Source: Ectothiorhodospira shaposhnikovii (GTDB lineage: Bacteria; Pseudomonadota; Gammaproteobacteria; Ectothiorhodospirales; Ectothiorhodospiraceae). Taken from it: a stretch of 43,385 nucleotides of DNA. The stretch is taken from contig NZ_NRSM01000029.1 in assembly GCF_016584105.1 (NCBI RefSeq), positions 1 through 43,385 on the forward strand, read 5' to 3'. Of the stretch, positions 1 to 6,647 are shown in pieces. The translations under genes and the position numbers were made by a program. Numbering within the stretch: the stretch's first letter is position 1; the number at the start of each line of letters is the position of its first letter. Under the pieces are notes generated by a model that had not been told where the DNA came from, ran no database searches, and saw nothing but the letters and a program-made list of their open reading frames with translations.

Positions 1-18
1 GGGTGGGGGCGGGTTTGT

Positions 19-1626
19 TCATCTGTTGTCCGATGCCTTCGTAGACCATGCGCCGGCCAGCGCCTTGCGGTCCAGCTTGCCGTTGGGGTTGCGGGGGAGG
101 GGGCCGTCATGGGCGTGGATGCGGGCCGGGACCATGTAGGCGGGCATGCGGGCCTTGCATTGGGCCAGCAGGGCGTTTACGTCCAGGGGCGCGTCCGCCG
201 TCGGCGGCGTGGCGATGACGGCGATGATCTGGCCCAGGGTGTCGTCGGGGATGCCGAAGGCCACGCATTCGCCTACCAGCCGGGTGGCGTAGAGGATTTC
301 TTCCACTTCCGTGGGACTGACCCGGTAGCCCGAGGTCTTGATCATCTCGTCCCGACGGCCGATGAAGTAGAGGTAGCCGTCTTCGTCGTATCGCACCGTG
401 TCGCCGGAGAAGACGGCGATCTCGGGCAGGACCAGACCGGGCTCGCGGCCCGGGGCCAGGGCGGGCAGGGGCCTGAAGTGGCGGGCGGTCTTGTCCGGAT
501 CGTTCCAGTAGCCCTGGGCCACCAGGGCGCCCCGTTGGACCAGTTCTCCCGGTTCGTTGGGGGCGCAAGGGCTGCCGTCTTCCCGCAGGACCAGGACTTC
601 GGCATTGGGGATGGCCTTGCCGATGGAGTCGGGGCGTCGATCCACCTCTTCCGGCGGCAGGTAGGTGGCGCGGAAGGCTTCGGTGAGGCCATACATTAAA
701 TAGGGTCGTGTGCGGGGCAGGGTATCCCGCAGTCGACGCAGGGTGGCCAGGGGCATGCGCCCGCCGGTGTTGGCGATGTAGCGCAGGTGTTCGTCGATGC
801 CCTCGGGCCAGTCCTGCTGGGTGAGCTGAATCCACAGGGGCGGTACGGCGGTCAGGCCGGTCACCCGTTCCCGGACCAGAGCCTTGAGTATGTCCCGGGG
901 CAGCAGATAGTTGAGCAGGACCACTCGGGCGCCGGCATGGAAGGCGGTGGTGAGCTGGGAAAATCCCGCGTCGAAGGACAGGGGCAGGGCGGCCAGCAGG
1001 GTGTCGTCGGAGTGGTTTTCCAGGTATTGGGCCACGCTTCTGGCGCCCATGACTATGTTGCGATGGGACAGGACCACCCCCTTCGGGCCGCCGGTGCTGC
1101 CGGAAGTGTAGAGGATGGCGGCCATGTCGGTGTCGATGATGCGCGGCTCCCGGTAGTCGGCATGGCCGCCCGGTTCGGGCCAGCCATGGAGGGCGATGCC
1201 GGGCAGGTCGGGCATGCTGTCGGGGGCTTCGGTCAGGATGATGTGGCGCAGGTCGTGGCAGTCCGCCAAGGCTTCCAGCAGGCCGCCGAGGCGGGCGGGA
1301 GAGGTGATCAGGATGCGCACGTTGCAGTTGCGCAGGATGTAGGCCACCTGGTCGGGCTTGAGAATCGGGTTCACCGGCACGAAGACGCCCCCCGCCGCGC
1401 TGGTGCCGAAGATGCCGGTGACGGTTTCCAGGCGTTTTTCCAGGTAGACGGCCACCCGTTCGCCGCGTGTGAGGCCGATGGAGGCCAGTGCGGCGGCAAA
1501 GTCCCGGATGGCCTGGGTGGTGTGCCCGTAGGTCCGGGTGGTGTCACCATGGGTGAGGGCGGGGGCTTCCGGGGTTCGTTCGCCGGCGGCGAAGGGAAGA
1601 TGGTGCAGGAGGTAGGTGCTGTCCAT
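19..1626 (-). CDS. Acyl-CoA ligase (AMP-forming), exosortase-A-system-associated type
   Basis: Adenylate-forming enzyme of the ANL superfamily, expected to activate a carboxylic acid with ATP and transfer it to CoA or a carrier; the substrate is unknown. The P-loop signature YTSGSTGGPKG lies at about residues 173-183, the hinge motif YFIGRRDEMIKTSGYR in the C-terminal third, and the catalytic-lysine motif NPNGKLDRKAL near the end, so both subdomains are complete (535 aa). The start at 1626 (MDSTYLLHHL) is chosen because GAGG lies 5 bases upstream and the N-terminus then fits the family; an ATG at 1653 would add nine residues without a ribosome binding site. The overall sequence resembles the ligases found beside exosortase A/PEP-CTERM exopolysaccharide loci (recalled family TIGR03098), so such a locus may lie to the left. 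Family membership is certain; the exosortase link is inferred. Confidence 0.85.
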   Translation of the reverse strand: MDSTYLLHHLPFAAGERTPEAPALTHGDTTRTYGHTTQAIRDFAAALASIGLTRGERVAVYLEKRLETVTGIFGTSAAGGVFVPVNPILKPDQVAYILRNCNVRILITSPARLGGLLEALADCHDLRHIILTEAPDSMPDLPGIALHGWPEPGGHADYREPRIIDTDMAAILYTSGSTGGPKGVVLSHRNIVMGARSVAQYLENHSDDTLLAALPLSFDAGFSQLTTAFHAGARVVLLNYLLPRDILKALVRERVTGLTAVPPLWIQLTQQDWPEGIDEHLRYIANTGGRMPLATLRRLRDTLPRTRPYLMYGLTEAFRATYLPPEEVDRRPDSIGKAIPNAEVLVLREDGSPCAPNEPGELVQRGALVAQGYWNDPDKTARHFRPLPALAPGREPGLVLPEIAVFSGDTVRYDEDGYLYFIGRRDEMIKTSGYRVSPTEVEEILYATRLVGECVAFGIPDDTLGQIIAVIATPPTADAPLDVNALLAQCKARMPAYMVPARIHAHDGPLPRNPNGKLDRKALAGAWSTKASDNR

Positions 1627-1642
1627 GGGGGCCTCGCGCTGT

Positions 1643-1672
1643 TTTTCAGGCATTCTGCAGGAGGTCTATAAT
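1643..1672 (+). promoter_or_regulatory. Candidate sigma70 promoter for the secreted protease gene
   Basis: A perfect TATAAT at 1667-1672 is preceded, 18 bases upstream, by TTTTCA (4 of 6 matches to the -35 consensus). It sits in the short gap between the divergent ligase and protease genes and would give a leader of about 25 bases before the GTG start at 1704. Confidence 0.4.
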
Positions 1673-1703
1673 CAAAGCCAAGCGCAATCATGGAGCGGCC
1701 GCT

Positions 1704-2513
1704 GTGAAAAACCTGTCGACGAATCATCGCTCATCCCCGCGTTCTCGACCTCTTGGTGGGTGGATCCTGGCCCTCCTGCTAATGATGTCTCTGTCGGCGG
1801 CGGCATCGGAGCTGGCCGATACCATCGCCCGGATCAAGCCCTCCGTGGTGGGGGTGGGCACCTTTCAGCCTACCGGCTCGCCCCGGGCAAATCTGCTGGG
1901 GACGGGATTTGCGGTGGCTGACGGGCGCCATGTGATCACCAATGACCATGTGATTCCCTTGACCATTGATACAGCCAATCGGGAGCATCTGGCGGTCTTC
2001 GTCCCCGGGTCCGGAGATTCCGGCGAGATGCGCCGGGCGGAGCGAGTGGCTTCCGATCCGTTACGGGATCTGGTGTTGTTGAAGATCGAGGGGGCGCCTC
2101 TGCCCACATTGCGCCTGGGCAACTCCGACCGCCTGCGGGAAGGCGAGACGGTGGCGCTTACCGGCTTTCCCATCGGCGCCATGCTGGGGCTGGTGCCGGC
2201 CACTCATGTGGGGATTGTTTCCGCCATCACGCCGGTTGCCATGCCCATGCATTCCACCCAGCAGCTGGACCCCCGGGTGATCCGGCGTCTGCGTGATCCC
2301 TATGCGGTGTTTCAGCTGGATGCCACGGCCTACCCCGGCAACAGCGGCAGCCCCCTGTACCGGCCCGCGACCGGCGAGGTGGTGGGGGTGTTGAACATGG
2401 TGTTTGTGAAGGAGGGGCGGGAGCGGGCGCTGGATCGGCCCAGCGGTATCAGCTATGCCATCCCCGGGAATTACATCCGGGATCTGTTGCGGCAGGTGGA
2501 TCTGACGCCTTGA
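1704..2513 (+). CDS. Secreted trypsin-like serine protease (DegP/S1C-like, no PDZ domain)
   Basis: Predicted periplasmic or secreted endopeptidase of 269 aa. A basic N-terminus, a hydrophobic stretch (about 20-34) and an A-A-A-S-E region give a signal peptide with cleavage near residue 34-36. The chymotrypsin-fold triad is visible: His82 in TNDHV, Asp122 in RDLVLLKI and Ser214 in GNSGSP. The protein ends soon after the protease domain, so it lacks the PDZ domains of DegP/DegS. The start is a GTG with GGAG 8 bases upstream. It is divergently arranged from the acyl-CoA ligase with about 80 bases between starts. Its target is unknown; processing of secreted or surface proteins is possible given the neighbouring genes, but that is inference. 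Confidence 0.85.
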   Translation: MKNLSTNHRSSPRSRPLGGWILALLLMMSLSAAASELADTIARIKPSVVGVGTFQPTGSPRANLLGTGFAVADGRHVITNDHVIPLTIDTANREHLAVFVPGSGDSGEMRRAERVASDPLRDLVLLKIEGAPLPTLRLGNSDRLREGETVALTGFPIGAMLGLVPATHVGIVSAITPVAMPMHSTQQLDPRVIRRLRDPYAVFQLDATAYPGNSGSPLYRPATGEVVGVLNMVFVKEGRERALDRPSGISYAIPGNYIRDLLRQVDLTP

Positions 2514-2576
2514 ATGGGGCATTCCGGTGCCGGAGGGCATCCAGGTATCCATGTCGGGACCCATCTGATTCTTCCA

Positions 2577-2652
2577 CGTCATTCCCGCGAAAGCGGGAAT
2601 CCAGTCGCGGTTGGAGCATCCGTCCTGGGCTCCCGCTTTCGCGGGAGTGACG
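2577..2652. repeat. Palindromic dispersed repeat, copy A
   Basis: Two inverted hairpins, TTCCCGCGAAAGCGGGAA (2582-2599) and CTCCCGCTTTCGCGGGAG (2630-2647), are flanked by CGTCA and TGACG so that the whole element is itself roughly palindromic. A related element lies at 9236-9331. It follows the protease gene by 63 bases and could also act as a transcript end structure, although it lacks a T-run. Confidence 0.8.
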
Positions 2653-2700
2653 GGGTAGGCGCTAACGTGATGAGGCAGGCTCGGGAGCGACGGGGTGGGT

Positions 2701-2901
2701 TTAGAACGATCGCATGACCAGCACCTGCACCTTGAACAGAATGGCGGTCACCAGCAGGCCGATGCCGCCGGTGAGAATGACGATCAACTCCAGTCCGAGA
2801 AGGTAGTAATCACCCATCAGCCAGGTCCCGGTGCTGGCAAGACAGGTGGCAATGCCCAGCAGGGCAATGAGGGTGCCGGCAAAGTCCAGGATTTTTTCCA
2901 T
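2701..2901 (-). CDS. Small two-helix membrane protein, function unknown
   Basis: A 66-aa protein with two predicted membrane helices (about residues 7-28 and 34-56) separated by a short GD loop and ending in a short basic tail. Upstream of the ATG is AGGA at a spacing of about 9, a plausible ribosome binding site. I recognise no family. It stands alone, pointing toward the palindromic repeat, with no partner gene on its strand. The hydrophobic pattern and the lack of any longer competing frame make it a likely real gene, but it could be a chance frame. Confidence 0.55.
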   Translation of the reverse strand: MEKILDFAGTLIALLGIATCLASTGTWLMGDYYLLGLELIVILTGGIGLLVTAILFKVQVLVMRSF

Positions 2902-3576
2902 GTTCCGGTCCTGTTGGGTTGAGTTGGTGCGGTGGTTTCATCTCCAGAGTCTAGCAAGCAGCCGGCATTTTGCGGTTCGACGGGGCTTCCGCATCAAGCG
3001 GGTTTTGCTGCTCTCATGTGGCCATCATGGAGTCTGATTTGCATTGACCCCGGTGGGTTGTTTTCAATGGTACGACATGAGTTGAAACAGGCATTTCGGT
3101 TGGCAGGGTATCGTAGGTGTGAGGTGTTGCTGTTTTGTCGGTTTTTTTTACATGCCGGATGTAAGTGAATGCTTTTTCGCCACGGCCGATGATGATGTCG
3201 TTGTCAGCCGCTATGATTTGAGTAGGCATGATCATGGACGCTGGTGTTGTCGGTTGTTTATCGTCAATTCATATGTCGGCTTGGTTTACAAAGTCAGGTT
3301 GATTTTGTGAGTGTTGTCACGTTACATTGCACACAATATCCCCGCGATTCCGGGGCTTGATCGGGTTGGCTTTATTTTTGCTTAATTTTGTTGCAGGGGT
3401 TGACGCCATATCCTGGCTGCGCCCGGACAGGTTTCTGGTAAGCTTGCGCAGTTGTCGTTGTTCTGAATGCTGCCGGTCCGAGTGAGAGGGGGATTGCTCC
3501 TTCCCGGTAGCTTCCGGCTGAAGCGTCTTGTTTGCCTTGCTGCCATGAATTCCTACCTATTGCGAGGCTGGTTGTG
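2902..3576. other. 675-base intergenic stretch, AT-richer than surroundings
   Basis: No convincing gene is seen on either strand. The stretch is visibly richer in T and A runs (for example around 3138-3150 and 3371-3390) than the flanking coding DNA. It includes a small hairpin CCCCG-CGATTC-CGGGG near 3340-3356 and a weak promoter-like pair TTGATC (3357-3362) / CTTAAT (3381-3386) at an 18-base spacing. It presumably contains the promoter of the downstream four-gene cassette; I found no clear sigma54 site in it. Confidence 0.5.
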
Positions 3577-4305
3577 ATGGCTGACAAAAACATGCCCAAC
3601 ACTGGTGATGAGCGTTCCCGCACTTTGCTTCCTTCTGACGGCGAGGTTTCGGGAATCTCATGCTCTCAGGGGGTACAGTCCAGTCGGAGACGATTTGCTC
3701 TGGCTGCCGGCTCAACCTCTGTCCTCTTCGCCTTGGTCAACAGGCCGGCCTTGGGGGCGTGGGCCTGTGTCGCCGATACGCCCTCCGGGTTTGATTCGCT
3801 GAAGGCCAGTGGTCGCAAGGGGGATCGGGAAAACTTGCTCTGTGGGAAATCACCCGGATATTGGGGGAATGCCGCTAAGGTTCAGGGGGCGTCTTCCTCT
3901 GAGTTGGGCAGACTGTTCACCGATGTGTTCGTCTCCGCAAATCATTTTCAGGTTGTGGAGGATGTTCGTGATGCGGATTTAAGGATCAGTGCCTTGACGC
4001 TCGGCGATGTTGTATCCAGGCATCAGCACAAGAAGCAGTCGTTTCGTGATCCGGATAATCTTGCTCGTGCATTTGTGGCAGCTTATATGAATGCCACGAC
4101 ATGGCCAGGCACGTATCCTTTAAGTCCACGTCATGTGGTATCGATGTGGCATGAGCTTGATGGGGCGGGCGTGTATATGGTCAGGCCCGGGGTATCCTGG
4201 GATAAGGCCCGCGTGAAGGAATATCTCGAATCAACCTACGAAAGGACTGTCTGGATTGATGATGCCGACGAGTTTTTCGACGTCTCGGACAGCTCTCCGG
4301 ATTGA
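3577..4305 (+). CDS. Tat-signal secreted protein with C-x3-PGYW motif, unknown function
   Basis: A 242-aa protein with an N-region of about 36 residues, a twin-arginine-like motif SSRRRFALAAG (RRR at 37-39) and a hydrophobic stretch to about residue 54, suggesting Tat-dependent export and cleavage near A61-A63. The mature part opens with CGKSPGYWGN (89-98), followed by a FTDVF segment and the helix-like LARAFVAAYMNA. This order resembles secreted proteins with a C-x-x-SPGYWKNH-type domain (recalled from memory, no named function). The tail is strongly acidic (DDADEFFDVSDSSPD), with no membrane anchor or PEP-CTERM motif. The start at 3577 has GAGG 9 bases upstream; an upstream TTG at 3532 is less likely. 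It is the first gene of a cassette with PqqD-like, HprK-like and nucleotidyltransferase genes, and its stop overlaps the next start, so it may be that system's client. Confidence 0.75.
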   Translation: MADKNMPNTGDERSRTLLPSDGEVSGISCSQGVQSSRRRFALAAGSTSVLFALVNRPALGAWACVADTPSGFDSLKASGRKGDRENLLCGKSPGYWGNAAKVQGASSSELGRLFTDVFVSANHFQVVEDVRDADLRISALTLGDVVSRHQHKKQSFRDPDNLARAFVAAYMNATTWPGTYPLSPRHVVSMWHELDGAGVYMVRPGVSWDKARVKEYLESTYERTVWIDDADEFFDVSDSSPD

Positions 4306-4616
4306 CCTTGGAGATTGATCACACAGACGGTATCGCTTGGCAATTGCATCCTGCAGGCGTGATCGTTCGAACCCTGGATGATGGCGTGGCCGTTTTTCAC
4401 CAGGGTTCGGGTGATGTCTTTGTGCTGTCCCGTTTTCACGGTGAGGTGCTGGAGCATCTGGCGGCCGGGCGCGGCGATTTCATGGCATTGTTGCGGTCTT
4501 GCGCCCCCGACACCGAAACTTCCGGATCCGAAGATCTCCAATGCAAAACCCAGGAAGCGTTGTATCAGGTCATGTCCACCCTGGAGGGGATGCAGTTGGT
4601 GGAGCGGACGGCATAG
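4302..4616 (+). CDS. PqqD-family peptide chaperone of the HPr-rel-A system
   Basis: A 104-aa winged-helix protein of the PqqD/RRE type, a fold that binds leader peptides of modified peptides. The characteristic pattern is a short strand region IAWQLHP, then VAVFHQGSGDVFVLSRFHGEVLEHL (read as two segments, about residues 26-50), then helices. It overlaps the upstream stop by four bases with a TTG start (TTGA), which implies translational coupling; no strong separate ribosome binding site is seen. An internal GTG near 4360 is a weaker alternative. Directly downstream is an HprK-related kinase, the arrangement recalled for the named but uncharacterised HPr-rel-A cassette (TIGR04353-like). The peptide it would present is unknown. 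Confidence 0.75.
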   Translation: MTLEIDHTDGIAWQLHPAGVIVRTLDDGVAVFHQGSGDVFVLSRFHGEVLEHLAAGRGDFMALLRSCAPDTETSGSEDLQCKTQEALYQVMSTLEGMQLVERTA

Positions 4617-4630
4617 AGGCCTCCCTCCCG

Positions 4631-5542
4631 TTGGTTGAGGTGGGTGCCATCCCCGCCCGTGACTTCAGAGCGCTGGTAGCCGGTGCCGGTGCCATTATCC
4701 ATTTCGGGCGCTTTTCCTTTCGCCTGAGTTCCCCCGTTGAACACCTGGCCGATGAAGTCCATCGGATGTATCGGCATCACCCGGTGAGCCTGGAAGGGTT
4801 CGCCGACTTCCATGTGGAGGTGAGGCCGCCCCGTAATCTGCGGCGATGGTTCGGCAGGCAGCTTGAATTCCATGTGGACGGCAGTTCGTCTTTCTTCCCC
4901 TTGCCCCATGCGCAGGCCTTTCCGTTGCTGGAATGGGGGCTTAACTGGTGCGTGCATGACGCCGTGAAGGATTGCCTGATTCTGCATGCCGCCGTGGTGG
5001 AAAAGGACGGCAAGGCTCTGTTGATTCCCGCGCCGCCGGGTTCCGGCAAGAGCACCCTGGTGGCAGGGTTGGTGCATCACGGTTGGCGGTTGCTGTCGGA
5101 TGAGCTGGCGCCGCTGGCCCTGGATGCACTCAGCATCGAAGGGTTGGCGCGCCCGATCAGTCTGAAGAATGACTCCATCGACCTGGTCAAGAGGCTGACG
5201 GGGGAGGATGCGTTCAGTGGGACGGTGCGGGACACCGTGAAGGGTTCGGTGGCGCTCATGCGCCCGCCCCGGGAGAGCGTGCTGGCCGTGCGGCGTCCGG
5301 CCGCCCCGGTGGCGGTGATCTTTCCGAAATTCACCCGTGGTGCCCGGCCCGTGCATCGCGGGGTGGGGCAGGGTGCCGCGTTTGCACTGCTGATGGAGAG
5401 CGCCTTCAATTTTTCAGCCCTGCGTCGGCAAGGTTTTGAAGCGTTGGCGGATCTTGTGGAGCGTTGCGGGTGCCACGAAATCGGCTACGGTAGTCTGGAT
5501 GAGGGTATGCGGCTGGTGGAGGACATCCATGCCGCTGCCTGA
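4631..5542 (+). CDS. HprK-related kinase A (P-loop kinase of the HPr-rel-A system)
   Basis: Related to the C-terminal domain of HPr kinase/phosphorylase. The Walker A motif PPGSGKST is at about 135-142; the position matching the HprK ADD motif reads SDE (156-158) in WRLLSDELAPL. An N-terminal domain of about 110 residues (FRFSFRL-like start, then RMYRHHP) precedes it, and the canonical HPr partner gene is not in the window. The start is uncertain: TTG at 4631 has AGAGG 11 bases upstream and gives 303 aa, the usual family size; the open frame extends back to 4499 but that part overlaps the PqqD-like gene. Its stop overlaps the next start by 14 bases. Phosphorylation of a protein or small molecule is expected from the fold; the target is unknown. 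Confidence 0.8.
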   Translation: MVEVGAIPARDFRALVAGAGAIIHFGRFSFRLSSPVEHLADEVHRMYRHHPVSLEGFADFHVEVRPPRNLRRWFGRQLEFHVDGSSSFFPLPHAQAFPLLEWGLNWCVHDAVKDCLILHAAVVEKDGKALLIPAPPGSGKSTLVAGLVHHGWRLLSDELAPLALDALSIEGLARPISLKNDSIDLVKRLTGEDAFSGTVRDTVKGSVALMRPPRESVLAVRRPAAPVAVIFPKFTRGARPVHRGVGQGAAFALLMESAFNFSALRRQGFEALADLVERCGCHEIGYGSLDEGMRLVEDIHAAA

Positions 5543-6617
5543 CGCGCGTGGTTCGGCAAGGGGGCTGCTCGTGTCCGGGGTGCTGGATCCCGTATCCCTG
5601 GGGACCCTTTCTCCCGGCCAGTGGGACGTATTGATCAGGCAGGCCCGCCTGAGTCGATTACTTGGCCGGTTGGCGGTGGGGCTTGAGGCGTGCGGATTAC
5701 TGGCGTCCGTGCCCATCGGTCCTCGTCAGCATCTGGAATGGGCCATTGCCCGGGTGAATACCCAGGCAGAGGAGCTGGGGTGGGAGCTGTCCTGTATCGA
5801 GGAGGCGCTGTCCGGGCTGGATGTGCCGGTCATTCTGCTCAAGGGCGCGGCCTACCATGTGGCCGGTCTGGCGTTTGCCGGAGGGCGCCTGTTTGGTGAT
5901 ATCGACATCATGGTGGCGCCGGAGGCGTTGCCTCGGGTGGAGGCGGCGCTGATGCTCAAGGGCTGGGTGAACAGCCATCATGATGACTACGATCAGCGTT
6001 ATTACCGTGAGTGGATGCATGAATTGCCGCCGATGCAGCATATCCGTCGCGGCACGACCCTTGACGTCCATCATTCGATCCTGCCGCCCACGGCCCGTCT
6101 GAAGACCCGTCCGGACTTGCTGATGGATGCCGCGATGACCCTCGACGGCTGTTTCTTCAGGGTGCTGGCGCCGGAGGACCGGGTGCTGCACAGCGCGACG
6201 CATCTGTTCTTTTCCGAGGGCGAGATGGCCGGCGGGCTCCGGGATCTGTTGGATCTGGACGGGATGATCCGGGGTTTTTCGGGCGACGAGGACTGGCGGC
6301 GCCTGCTGCTGCGGGCGGCCGAGATCGGGCTGGAGCGTCCCCTGTTCATGGCGCTGCATTACCTGGATCGTCTGGTGGGTACGCCTGTCCCGGGAGATGT
6401 GCTGGATCTGGCGCGGCGCCGTTATCCGGTGGGGTTCGGGGGGGCGGTGCTGGACTGGGGGTTGAGGATGTCCCTGTCCCCTTCGGACACCCTGGATCGG
6501 GGTGTCCCTCGGCGTTTGAGTGAGTGGCTGCTGATCATTCGGGGGCACTGGCAGAAAATGCCCCCTCATTTGCTGGTGATGCATCTGGGCAGGAAGGCCT
6601 TTGTTCGGCAGTCCTGA
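5529..6617 (+). CDS. Nucleotidyltransferase family protein (PF14907-like)
   Basis: A 362-aa protein of the NTP_transf_5 type. The segment VILLKGAAYHVAGLA followed by RLFGDIDIMV, with Asp124 and Asp126, gives the metal-binding G-x-D-x-D pattern of the polymerase-beta nucleotidyltransferase fold; a later TTLDVHH supplies a third acidic residue. The C-terminal half is helical, without a recognised domain. ATG at 5529 has GGAGG 6 bases upstream and overlaps the kinase stop, so the two are coupled. Members of this family often accompany HprK-related kinase A and PqqD-like genes near exopolysaccharide or exosortase loci (from memory). The transferred group and acceptor are unknown. Confidence 0.8.
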   Translation: MPLPDARGSARGLLVSGVLDPVSLGTLSPGQWDVLIRQARLSRLLGRLAVGLEACGLLASVPIGPRQHLEWAIARVNTQAEELGWELSCIEEALSGLDVPVILLKGAAYHVAGLAFAGGRLFGDIDIMVAPEALPRVEAALMLKGWVNSHHDDYDQRYYREWMHELPPMQHIRRGTTLDVHHSILPPTARLKTRPDLLMDAAMTLDGCFFRVLAPEDRVLHSATHLFFSEGEMAGGLRDLLDLDGMIRGFSGDEDWRRLLLRAAEIGLERPLFMALHYLDRLVGTPVPGDVLDLARRRYPVGFGGAVLDWGLRMSLSPSDTLDRGVPRRLSEWLLIIRGHWQKMPPHLLVMHLGRKAFVRQS

Positions 6618-6647
6618 AGCCCGGTTCATCGCCGGGCCTGTTTCTTC
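6618..6647. terminator. Probable bidirectional terminator between convergent genes
   Basis: The hairpin GCCCGG (6619-6624), 7-base loop, CCGGGC (6632-6637) is followed by CTGTTTCTT. It fills the 30-base gap between the converging nucleotidyltransferase and galE genes. The stem is short and the T-run is interrupted, so it is only moderately supported. Confidence 0.5.

Noticed and set aside
2902..3576. sigma54 promoter before the cassette, as in PrsR-regulated exosortase loci
   Set aside because: I found no TGGCAC-N5-TTGC-type pair in this stretch.
4262..4305. PEP-CTERM or other sorting tail on the Tat protein
   Set aside because: The C-terminus is acidic and lacks a PEP-like motif, a hydrophobic helix and a basic end.
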